Shown: positions 54,451-61,967 of the stretch, piece by piece | Position numbering within the stretch: position 1 is the stretch's first letter | Layout of the letters: each line of letters opens with the position of its first letter | From: Rhodoblastus sp963736175 | GTDB taxonomy: Bacteria; Pseudomonadota; Alphaproteobacteria; Rhizobiales; Beijerinckiaceae | NCBI GenBank assembly: GCA_963736175.1 | Contig: CAVTNU010000009.1 | Coordinates: 1 to 64,000 of the forward strand | Length of the DNA: 64,000 bases | Direction: 5' to 3' | Position numbers and translations under genes: made by a program | The notes under the pieces: generated by a model | Database searches by the model: none | What the model was told of the DNA's origin: nothing | The model's input: only the letters and a program-made list of their open reading frames with translations

Positions 54451-54735
54451 GTCGCACCATCAGGTCCCGGCGGAAGGCTTATCGCGGCCAAACTATCATT
54501 TTTTTCCGGGCCGTGAAGGTTTTGGCCGTCGTCGCCGCGAAGCCGGTTTAAATTAGCGCCCGCGCCGTGATAGAAGCCATTCTGGCGGCGGTCGAATTTG
54601 GCTGGCGCGACGGATAGCGACGGCGGCGGGATCGCTGGCGCGCGTTGTTTAATCTGGCGACATGCTCAAATTTCCGCCAAGGGAATTTGAACGCCGTCGG
54701 CTCTCATTGGACTCAGGAACTTGCTGGCCCCCGAT

Positions 54736-56469
54736 ATGCTTTCGCCCCACCCTGGCCCATGCGACGCCAGAGCCGAAGCCCTCGTCGCCGCGCTGCGCGG
54801 GCGGTCGATCGTCCTTGTCGGCATGATGGGGTCGGGCAAGACCTCCGTCGGCAAAAGGCTGGCGCAGCGTCTGAACCTGCCATTCGTCGACGCCGACCAT
54901 GAGATCGAGGCGGCCCATCGCCTCACCGTTTCGGAAATTTTCGCCCAGCATGGCGAAGCCTATTTTCGCGATGGCGAACGGCGCGTGATGGCGCGCCTGC
55001 TCTATGAGGGCGGCTGCGTCATCGCCACCGGCGGCGGCGCTTTCATGAACGAACAAACGCGCGCCTTGATCGCCGAAAAGGGCGTTTCGCTCTGGTTAAG
55101 GGCCGATTTCGACGTCTTGATGAAGCGCGTGCGCAAGAGGCCGACCCGGCCGCTTTTGCAAAATCCCGATCCCGAAGGGGTGATGCGCAAATTGATCGAA
55201 GAGCGCTATCCTGTCTATGCCCTGGCCGACGTGGCGATCCAATCGCGCGACGCGCCGCACGAGCAAATCGTCAACGAAGCGATGGCCGCCCTCGAAGCCT
55301 ATTTTGTCGAACGAAACGAAATGCCGAAAAATCCTGAACCTTCCCTGACCGCCGCGCCGCAGGTGCTGCGCGTCGAACTGGCGGCGCGCGCCTACGACAT
55401 AGAAATCGGCCAGGACCTTATCGACGAGGCGGGCGCGCGTTTGCGCGCTCTGGCGCCGGGCGCCGGCGCCTTCGTCGTCAGCGACGAAAATGTCGCCCCG
55501 CTCTGGCTTGATCGCCTGCAAGCCAGTTTCGCCGCCGCGGACGTGCGTCAGGCGCAATTGATTCTGCCGGCCGGCAAATCGACAAAATCCTACGCCAATT
55601 TCGAAAAGCTGTGCGACGCCGCGCTGGCGGCGAAAATGGAGCGTGGCGATTTCCTGATCGCGCTCGGCGGCGGCGTGATCGGCGACCTGACCGGATTTGC
55701 CGCCGCCTGCCTGCGGCGGGGCATGCGCTTCATACAAATCCCCACAACGCTGTTGTCGCAGGTCAATTCCTCAGTCGGCGGCAAGACCGGGATCAATTCG
55801 CCGCTGGGCAAGAATTTGATCGGCGCCTTTCACCAGCCCTCGCTGGTGCTGATAGACACGCAGACGCTCGGAACCTTGTCGACGCGCGAATTTCGCGCCG
55901 GCTACGCCGAGGTCGTCAAATATGGCTTGATCGACAAGCCGGAATTCTTCGCCTGGCTGGAGGCGAACTGGCGCGCCGCGTTCCAGCGCGGCCCGGAATT
56001 GTCGCGCGCCATCGCCGTCAGTTGCGCCGCCAAGGCCGCCGTGGTGGCGCGTGACGAAACCGAGCAGGGCGACCGCGCGCTGCTCAATCTAGGCCACACG
56101 TTCGGCCACGCCTTTGAACGCATCGTCAAATATGACGGGCGGAAGCTCGTGCATGGCGAGGGCGTCGCTATCGGCGCTTGTTGCGCTTTTCGTTTTTCCG
56201 CGCATCTTGGCCTTTGCCCGAAAGAGGCGGCCGAAAGAGTGGAGCGGCATTTCGCCGAAGTCGGCCTGCCGACGCGCATTCGTCAGATCGACGGCTGGAG
56301 CGCCGGCGCCGATGAGATCATCGAGGCGATGCGCCAGGACAAAAAGGTCCAGCGCGGCGCGCTGACATTCATTCTCGCGCGCGATGTCGGCTCCAGCTTC
56401 ATCGCCAAGAATATCGAGTCGGAGAGCGTGCGCGCCTTTCTCGAAATCGAACTGCGCGCGGAGGCGTAA
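54736..56469 (+). CDS. aroKB: bifunctional shikimate kinase / 3-dehydroquinate synthase
   Basis: A 577-aa fusion of two shikimate pathway enzymes. The N-terminal kinase (to about residue 190) has Walker A IVLVGMMGSGKTSVGKRLA, FVDADHEIEAA and CVIATGGGAFMNEQTR. The C-terminal AroB (about 205-577) has FLIALGGGVIGDLTGFAAAC, TTLLSQVNSSVGGKTGIN, EVVKYGLIDKPEFF and LNLGHTFGHAFERI (metal ligands). AroB makes 3-dehydroquinate from DAHP and AroK phosphorylates shikimate. In related genomes aroK and aroB are adjacent separate genes. ATG 54736 gives a normal N-terminus; TTG 54721 is possible. No internal stop or strong ribosome site is seen at the linker. Confidence 0.94.
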   Translation: MLSPHPGPCDARAEALVAALRGRSIVLVGMMGSGKTSVGKRLAQRLNLPFVDADHEIEAAHRLTVSEIFAQHGEAYFRDGERRVMARLLYEGGCVIATGGGAFMNEQTRALIAEKGVSLWLRADFDVLMKRVRKRPTRPLLQNPDPEGVMRKLIEERYPVYALADVAIQSRDAPHEQIVNEAMAALEAYFVERNEMPKNPEPSLTAAPQVLRVELAARAYDIEIGQDLIDEAGARLRALAPGAGAFVVSDENVAPLWLDRLQASFAAADVRQAQLILPAGKSTKSYANFEKLCDAALAAKMERGDFLIALGGGVIGDLTGFAAACLRRGMRFIQIPTTLLSQVNSSVGGKTGINSPLGKNLIGAFHQPSLVLIDTQTLGTLSTREFRAGYAEVVKYGLIDKPEFFAWLEANWRAAFQRGPELSRAIAVSCAAKAAVVARDETEQGDRALLNLGHTFGHAFERIVKYDGRKLVHGEGVAIGACCAFRFSAHLGLCPKEAAERVERHFAEVGLPTRIRQIDGWSAGADEIIEAMRQDKKVQRGALTFILARDVGSSFIAKNIESESVRAFLEIELRAEA

Positions 56470-56475
56470 AAGGCC

Positions 56476-57783
56476 ATGCAAGGCGAAGGCATGCCGTTGC
56501 CTGTCAATATCTGGGTCGCTGCGGCGATCCTGATCTTTTGCATTCTGCTTTCCGCGATGTTCGCGGGGGCCGAGACGGCGATGACGGCCGCCTCGCGGGC
56601 GCGCATGCACGCGCTGGAAAAACAGGGCGACGTGCGCGCCAGAACGGTGCTGCGGCTGCTTTCGGGGCGCGACCGACTCATCGGCGCCATGCTGCTTGGC
56701 AACACTTTGGTGAATATCGGCGCTTCAGCCTTCCTCACCACGGTGCTGGTGAGTCTGGTCGGTGATCGCGGCGCGATTTACGCCACCGCGGCGATGACCG
56801 CGATGCTTCTGATTTTCGCCGAAGTCATGCCGAAAACCGTGGCGATCACCTATCCGGACCGTATGTCGCTGGTCTTGGCGCGGATCGTCGCTGTTTTCGT
56901 GGCGATATTCGGCCCCGTTCTGGCGGCGGTCGAATTCATCGTGCGCGGCGTCCTGCGCCTATTCGGGTTGAAACTGGGCGAGCATCAGTCGCTGCTGACG
57001 CCGCAGGAGGAGCTCAAGAGCGCGGTCGACCTGATGCACCGCGAAGGCGGCGTCGACCGCTCCGACCGCGACATGTTCGGCGGCCTGCTCGATCTGAAAG
57101 AGCTGACCGTTTCCGACGTCATGATCCATCGCACCAAGATGCGCTCCATCAACGCCGATCTGCCGATCGCCGACATTGTGCGCGAGGTCATCGATTCGCC
57201 TTACACTCGAATGCCGCTCTGGCGCGAGGACGCGGACAACATCATCGGCGTTCTGCACGCCAAGGATCTCCTGCGCGCCCTCAGCGTGGCCGGCGGCGAT
57301 CCCAGTCGACTTCGGATCGAAGATATCGCGCTGAAAACCTGGTTCGTGCCGGATACCACGGCGCTCGAGGACCAATTGCAGGCGTTCCGCAAACGCAAGA
57401 CGCATTTCGCCCTTGTCGTCGACGAATATGGCGATGTGCAGGGTCTGGTGACGCTGGAGGACATTCTCGAGGAAATCGTCGGCGACATCCGGGACGAACA
57501 CGACGTCGCCGTCACCGGCGTGCGGCCGCAGTCGGACGGATCGGTGATCGTTGACGGCTCGGCGCCGATCCGCGATCTCAATCGCATCATGGCCTGGGAT
57601 CTGCCGGACGAGGAAGCCACCACCATCGCCGGGCTGGTCATCCATGAAGCGCGCGCTATTCCCGAGCAGGGGCAGAAATTCGCCTTCCACAATTTCCGGT
57701 TTGAGGTCTTGCGCAAGCAGCGCAACAAAATCGCGCTCTTGCGTCTCACGCCCGTTGGGAAAAGCGAAAAGCAGGACGGCTGA
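56476..57783 (+). CDS. CNNM/CBS-domain transporter-like protein (HlyC/CorC family)
   Basis: A 435-aa membrane protein. DUF21/CNNM domain (about 10-195) with four hydrophobic spans, e.g. NIWVAAAILIFCILLSAMFA and AMTAMLLIFAEVMPKTVAI; two CBS motifs (DVMIHRTKMRSINADLPIAD, AFRKRKTHFALVVDEYGDVQ); and a C-terminal CorC_HlyC domain (FRFEVLRKQRNKIALLRLTP). Members are linked to magnesium efflux or cobalt resistance, but the substrate cannot be read here. It begins six bases after aroKB, so it shares its transcript, a widespread gene pair. Confidence 0.9.
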   Translation: MQGEGMPLPVNIWVAAAILIFCILLSAMFAGAETAMTAASRARMHALEKQGDVRARTVLRLLSGRDRLIGAMLLGNTLVNIGASAFLTTVLVSLVGDRGAIYATAAMTAMLLIFAEVMPKTVAITYPDRMSLVLARIVAVFVAIFGPVLAAVEFIVRGVLRLFGLKLGEHQSLLTPQEELKSAVDLMHREGGVDRSDRDMFGGLLDLKELTVSDVMIHRTKMRSINADLPIADIVREVIDSPYTRMPLWREDADNIIGVLHAKDLLRALSVAGGDPSRLRIEDIALKTWFVPDTTALEDQLQAFRKRKTHFALVVDEYGDVQGLVTLEDILEEIVGDIRDEHDVAVTGVRPQSDGSVIVDGSAPIRDLNRIMAWDLPDEEATTIAGLVIHEARAIPEQGQKFAFHNFRFEVLRKQRNKIALLRLTPVGKSEKQDG

Positions 57784-57832
57784 CGACGGATGGAAATGAC
57801 AAAGGTCAATTCAACAGACGAGAGTTAGGCGC

Positions 57833-58048
57833 ATGGCGGAGCAGACGGAGAATGAAGAGAAGGGCGAAGACGCTTCTGTCGCGCGCAAGGCGCTGACGCC
57901 CGTAGCGCTGCGCGCGCTTGCAGAGGCGCAGGAGCGCCGCCGCGCCGCCGCCCCGGTCGAACGGCCGAAGGAGGTGAACGGGCCTTCGGGGCCGGAGCCT
58001 GTGCGCTATGGCGATTGGGAGCGCAAGGGCATAGCCAGCGATTTTTGA
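57833..58048 (+). CDS. DUF1674 protein, succinate dehydrogenase assembly factor 4-like
   Basis: A 71-aa soluble protein with the conserved C-terminal block KEVNGPSGPEPVRYGDWERK and GIASDF typical of DUF1674/SDHAF4. In mitochondria the family binds the flavinylated SDH subunit during assembly; a similar role is inferred here. No sdh genes lie nearby. The ATG at 57833 follows GAGAGTTAGGC. Confidence 0.88.
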   Translation: MAEQTENEEKGEDASVARKALTPVALRALAEAQERRRAAAPVERPKEVNGPSGPEPVRYGDWERKGIASDF

Positions 58049-58111
58049 ATTTCGTCGAATGCGTTTTGACTTCCGCATCGCATTCGGCTCCAGGCGCATC
58101 GGAGGCCCCTT

Positions 58112-59005
58112 TTGCCGCTAGCCGTGAAGCCGGTCTTTCGTTTTGCGCCCTCGCCCAACGGTTTTCTGCATCTGGGCCACGCCTATTCGGCGCTGATGAA
58201 CGAAGCGCTGGCGCAAGCGCGCGGCGGCCGGCTGCTGCTGCGGATCGAGGATATCGATCGCGGCCGGGCGCGGCCTGAATATGAAGCGGCGATCTTCGAG
58301 GATCTGGCCTGGCTCGGCGTGGCCTTTGAGCCGAAGGCGCGGCGGCAGAGCGAGCATTTCGCCGATTATGCGCGCGCGCTCGACAAACTGGTCGCCGAAG
58401 GCGTCGCCTATCCCTGCTTTTGTTCGCGCGGCGACATTCTGACGGCGTTGCGCGGCAAGTCCGATTGGCCGAAAGACCCGGACGGGGCGCCGCTTTATCC
58501 GGGCCTGTGCAAGGGGATTTCAGTCAAGGCCCGGGCCGAACGGCTCGCCGGCGGCGCAAAGGCCAGCCTGCGCATCGACATGGAAAAGGCGTTGTCGCGC
58601 GTCGGCGGCGAATTTGGCTGGCGCGAGTTCGGCGAGGGCGCGAGCGCCCGGTTCGTCGGGGCGAGGCCGGCGTTATGGGGCGATGCGGCGATCGGGCGCA
58701 AGGACGTGAGCGCGTCCTATCACATCGCCTGCGTCGTCGACGACGCCGCGCAGGGCGTCAGCGAGGTCGTCCGCGGCGCAGACCTGTTCGAGGCGACCAG
58801 TCTGCATCGGCTGTTGCAGACCTTGTTGGGCCTGCCGGCCCCGGATTATCGCCATCACCGGCTGGTGTGCGACGAGACCGGTCGTAAATTGGCGAAAAGC
58901 CGGCAATCGCCGTCGCTGCGCGACAGGCGCGCGCGCGGGGCGAGACCGGAAGACATCTGCGCTCTGCTCGAACGGACGATGGGCTTGCCCGCTTGGCGCG
59001 AATAG
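58112..59005 (+). CDS. gluQ: glutamyl-Q tRNA(Asp) synthetase
   Basis: A 297-aa class I synthetase lacking the anticodon-binding domain, which attaches glutamate to queuosine-34 of tRNA-Asp. HIGH-type motif in RFAPSPNGFLHLGHAYSA (about residues 10-27), IEDIDRGRARPEYEAAIFED, and a KMSKS-type TGRKLAKSRQSPSLRD (about 254-269). Zinc-type residues appear in YPCFCSRGDIL and GLCKG. TTG 58112 is taken as start because GGAGG ends six bases before it; GTG 58124 is too far from that site. Confidence 0.92.
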   Translation: MPLAVKPVFRFAPSPNGFLHLGHAYSALMNEALAQARGGRLLLRIEDIDRGRARPEYEAAIFEDLAWLGVAFEPKARRQSEHFADYARALDKLVAEGVAYPCFCSRGDILTALRGKSDWPKDPDGAPLYPGLCKGISVKARAERLAGGAKASLRIDMEKALSRVGGEFGWREFGEGASARFVGARPALWGDAAIGRKDVSASYHIACVVDDAAQGVSEVVRGADLFEATSLHRLLQTLLGLPAPDYRHHRLVCDETGRKLAKSRQSPSLRDRRARGARPEDICALLERTMGLPAWRE

Positions 59006-59018
59006 AGGCGGGGAAACG

Positions 59019-59057
59019 AAAAGGGGCCCAAAAGGCCCCCTGCCGGTTTTTGCAATC
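59019..59057 (+). terminator. rho-independent terminator after gluQ
   Basis: GGGGCC (59023-59028), CAAAA, GGCCCC (59034-59039) form a GC stem, followed by CTGCCGG and a T-run. It lies between the convergent gluQ and L,D-transpeptidase genes. Confidence 0.7.
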
Positions 59058-59073
59058 TGTTTAGATAACGCGC

Positions 59074-59592
59074 TCAGGGCAGCATGACGACCGTCGTGCC
59101 GACGCTGACGCGATCGTAAAGATCGGAGACGTCTTCGTTCAGCATGCGGATGCAGCCATAGGAGGCGCGCGAACCGATTGAGGCGCGCATGTGCGCCGAT
59201 GTCCCGTGAATGGCGATCTGATTGCGTTCGAGCGTCAGCGCCGCCACGCCCATCGGATTGCGCGGCGAGCCGCCCTTGATCAGATTGGGCAGTTCCGGAT
59301 GATCGTGCTTGACCACGGCCGGCGGGCTCCAATCGGGGTGGGAATATTTGCCGGCGACGCGCGTGGCGCCGAGCCATTCCTTGCCGGGCTTGGCGACCGC
59401 GACCGGATATTGGATCGCCGAGCCGTCGTTCAGGACATAATAGAGCTTGCGCTGACGCATGCTGATGACGACCGTGCCGGCGTCATAGCCGGCGTGAAAC
59501 GCCACGACCGCCGTGCGCGCTTGCGCCGACGAGGGCGCTCCGGCAAAACCGGCGACGGCGGCAAGAACAAAAAAACTGATCCGTTTGTGCAT
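59074..59592 (-). CDS. L,D-transpeptidase (YkuD family)
   Basis: A 172-aa exported enzyme. Signal peptide (ISFFVLAAVAGFAGAPSSAQ), then a YkuD domain with VVISMRQRKLYYVLNDGSA, NPMGVAALTLERNQIAIHGT and the catalytic block HGTSAHMRASIGSRASYGCI followed by RM (HxxxxxxxxxxxxSxGCxRM-like). It forms 3-3 peptidoglycan cross-links or anchors proteins to the wall in the periplasm. ATG 59592 is preferred to 59715 because it places the signal peptide at the start. Confidence 0.93.
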   Translation of the reverse strand: MHKRISFFVLAAVAGFAGAPSSAQARTAVVAFHAGYDAGTVVISMRQRKLYYVLNDGSAIQYPVAVAKPGKEWLGATRVAGKYSHPDWSPPAVVKHDHPELPNLIKGGSPRNPMGVAALTLERNQIAIHGTSAHMRASIGSRASYGCIRMLNEDVSDLYDRVSVGTTVVMLP

Positions 59593-59873
59593 GGAAGCGA
59601 CTCCAAACGCGAAGGCGGCGGGAACTGGACGCAAAACCAACAAAGCGAACGGTTGTTCCGATTCGATCGAAACGGAAGACTTTGCAGACCGAATTTTGCC
59701 GTAAATTGGACTCAATTCCTAGCATCGCGCCACGCTTCGACCAAACTCTTTGCTGGTTTGGTTAGGCGATAATCTAAAGATTCTGTTAATCTGTTGCGCG
59801 CGCGCCACGCTAGGGCGGACGCGAGGCCGGTCGTTGGCGTCGTTTCTCCCCGTTTACTCGGACAAGGTCAGGA

Positions 59874-61967
59874 TCAGGGCTGGGCGGATTTCGCGCGGCG
59901 CCCTTCGTAAATCCAGGCGGCGACGAGGGCGCCCAACAGCGCCAGCAGGCCAAAGGCGCCGACCGCCAATGGCTCAAGCTCGACGCCTTTGACGAGGCTC
60001 GCTCCGGTGCGGCGCAGGCCGATATAGTCGGCGCCGGCGAATGTCGATCCCCGCTCCATGACCACCAGACGCGGCAAGACGATTTCCGCGTCGCCGGCCC
60101 GGCCGATGCGCCGCACGCTGCCGCCGGTCGCCCGCGCCAGCGGCGTCAGCAGCTCCGTCGAGGAAGCTGCCTGCCGGTATTCGAGCGGATTTTCCGGACC
60201 GACATTGACGAGGGCGATCAGTTCGCCCTGCTCGACGCGGTAAAGGCCTTGGCGTCGGGCGGTAAAATGCGCGCTGAAAAGGCCCGGCGCCTCGTTGTCC
60301 ATCACGATTTCGCTGGTCTCGCCGGACGGCGACGTCAGCCGCGCGGCGGGAACGCTCTCCAACAAGCTCTGACGCTCGATTTTGACGTCATGGCCGCGCA
60401 CGGACGCGCGCAGCGATTCTTCTTCGAGTTCCGGCTCCTTCAACAGCCAGTGGGCGAGGTGACGCATCAATTCGAGATAGGGTCCGCCGTTGCGATAGGA
60501 GCGCGCCCAGAGCCATGACTGGTCGGTCAGCAGCAGGCCGATGCGCCCCTTCTGCTCGTGCGAGAGCGTCAGCAACGGGCGTCCGTCCGGCCCCGACAGA
60601 ATATTGGCGCCGCGCAGAAGCTCAGCGTCGATCAGGCGGAACCATTCGCTCCAGTCCGGCGGCTCGGCGTTCGCTCCAGGCAGATCGCGCGTGACCGGGT
60701 GACGCGCGCCATCCTTCGTCACCTTCGGGCGAAAGGGCCGCTCCAGCGCGTCGCCTTTGGGAAAGGCGGGAATGACCTTGCCGATCGGCGTGTAGTAGAT
60801 GCTGTCCGGTTTGGCGAATTCGGGGCCGGCGACGATCAGCATGGCGCCGCCTTCGCGCACATAGCGCACGATATTGTCGAAATAGGCGGGCGGCAGCAGG
60901 CCAGCGTTGGAGTAGCGGTCGAAGACGATGAGGTCGAAATCCTTGATCTTGGCGCCGAACAGTTCGGCGGTGGGAAAGGCGATCAGCGACAACTCCCTGA
61001 TCGGCGTCCCGTCCTGCTTTTCCGGCGGGCGCAGAATGGTGAAATGCACCAGCTCGACATTGGCGTCGGACTTCAACAGATTGCGCCACGCGCGCTCGCC
61101 CGGATTGGGTTCGCCGGACACCAGCAGCACCTTGAGCCGATCGCGCACGCCCTCCAGCGCGGCGACCGCCTTGTTGTTGATCAGCGTCAGCTCGTTCTCG
61201 GCTGGCTCGGCGTCGAACTCGAACATGTTCTGGCCGCCATGTTCGATCTTCACGGCGATTCTGGTTTTTTCCCCCGGTCTGGCGAGCACGCGGGTCAATA
61301 ACGCGCCGTCGCGCTTGACAGTCACGGCGATCGGATCGCCGCCGCCATTGGCGTCGTCGACCTTGAATTCGAAATTGACGTCCTTGCCGATCAGCCCGAA
61401 ACGCGGCGCTTCGGTCAATTCGATACGACGGTCGCGCTCGCCTTCGTAGCCGGTGACAAGGACGTGCAGCGGGGCGTTGAAGCCATAGCTGGCGACATCT
61501 TTGGGAATGTCATGGACGACGCCGTCGGTGACCATCACGACGCCGGCAAGACGCTCGCGCGAAACGTCGCCGAGTCCCGCGCTCAACGCCGTGAAAAGCC
61601 GCGTGCCGTCGTCCTGTTCGTCGCCGCCGGCGTTTATGAAGCGCAGATCGAAATCGCCAAGCGCCTTGATGTCCTTCTCCAGCGCAGCTTTGGCCGAGCC
61701 CGTTTGCGCGCGGCGCTGGCCGAATTCCTGCGAAGCGCTTTCGTCAAGCACGACGGTGACGACGTCGCGCAGGCTCTGGCGCTGTTCGCGGACCAGGGAT
61801 GGGCCGCCCAGCGCCGCCAACAGCACGGCGAATCCGAGCGCGCGCCACAGAACGCCGCGATGGCCCCGCCAGAACTGGAAGGCCAGCGCCGCCAGCGCCA
61901 AAACGGCGAGCAGGACGAGAACGGGCGTCGGGACGAGCGGCGCGAAAGACAGGAAAAAGCCGTTCAA
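59874..61967 (-). CDS. membrane protein of the BatA/DUF4159 gene set
   Basis: A 697-aa protein. Two N-terminal helices (VLVLLAVLALAALAFQFW, VLWRALGFAVLLAALGG), a vWA-like region (VVTVVLDESASQEFGQRRAQ, AGVVMVTDGVVHDIPKDV), Ig-like strands, a glutamine-amidotransferase-like core (RYVREGGAMLIVAGPEFAKP) and a C-terminal helix (LAVGAFGLLALLGALVAAWI). Such genes follow moxR, DUF58 and DUF4159 genes in alphaproteobacteria; the set is thought to act in envelope or metal-enzyme maturation, not shown. The TTG start at 61967 overlaps the stop of the upstream gene (TTGA). Confidence 0.82.
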   Translation of the reverse strand: MNGFFLSFAPLVPTPVLVLLAVLALAALAFQFWRGHRGVLWRALGFAVLLAALGGPSLVREQRQSLRDVVTVVLDESASQEFGQRRAQTGSAKAALEKDIKALGDFDLRFINAGGDEQDDGTRLFTALSAGLGDVSRERLAGVVMVTDGVVHDIPKDVASYGFNAPLHVLVTGYEGERDRRIELTEAPRFGLIGKDVNFEFKVDDANGGGDPIAVTVKRDGALLTRVLARPGEKTRIAVKIEHGGQNMFEFDAEPAENELTLINNKAVAALEGVRDRLKVLLVSGEPNPGERAWRNLLKSDANVELVHFTILRPPEKQDGTPIRELSLIAFPTAELFGAKIKDFDLIVFDRYSNAGLLPPAYFDNIVRYVREGGAMLIVAGPEFAKPDSIYYTPIGKVIPAFPKGDALERPFRPKVTKDGARHPVTRDLPGANAEPPDWSEWFRLIDAELLRGANILSGPDGRPLLTLSHEQKGRIGLLLTDQSWLWARSYRNGGPYLELMRHLAHWLLKEPELEEESLRASVRGHDVKIERQSLLESVPAARLTSPSGETSEIVMDNEAPGLFSAHFTARRQGLYRVEQGELIALVNVGPENPLEYRQAASSTELLTPLARATGGSVRRIGRAGDAEIVLPRLVVMERGSTFAGADYIGLRRTGASLVKGVELEPLAVGAFGLLALLGALVAAWIYEGRRAKSAQP

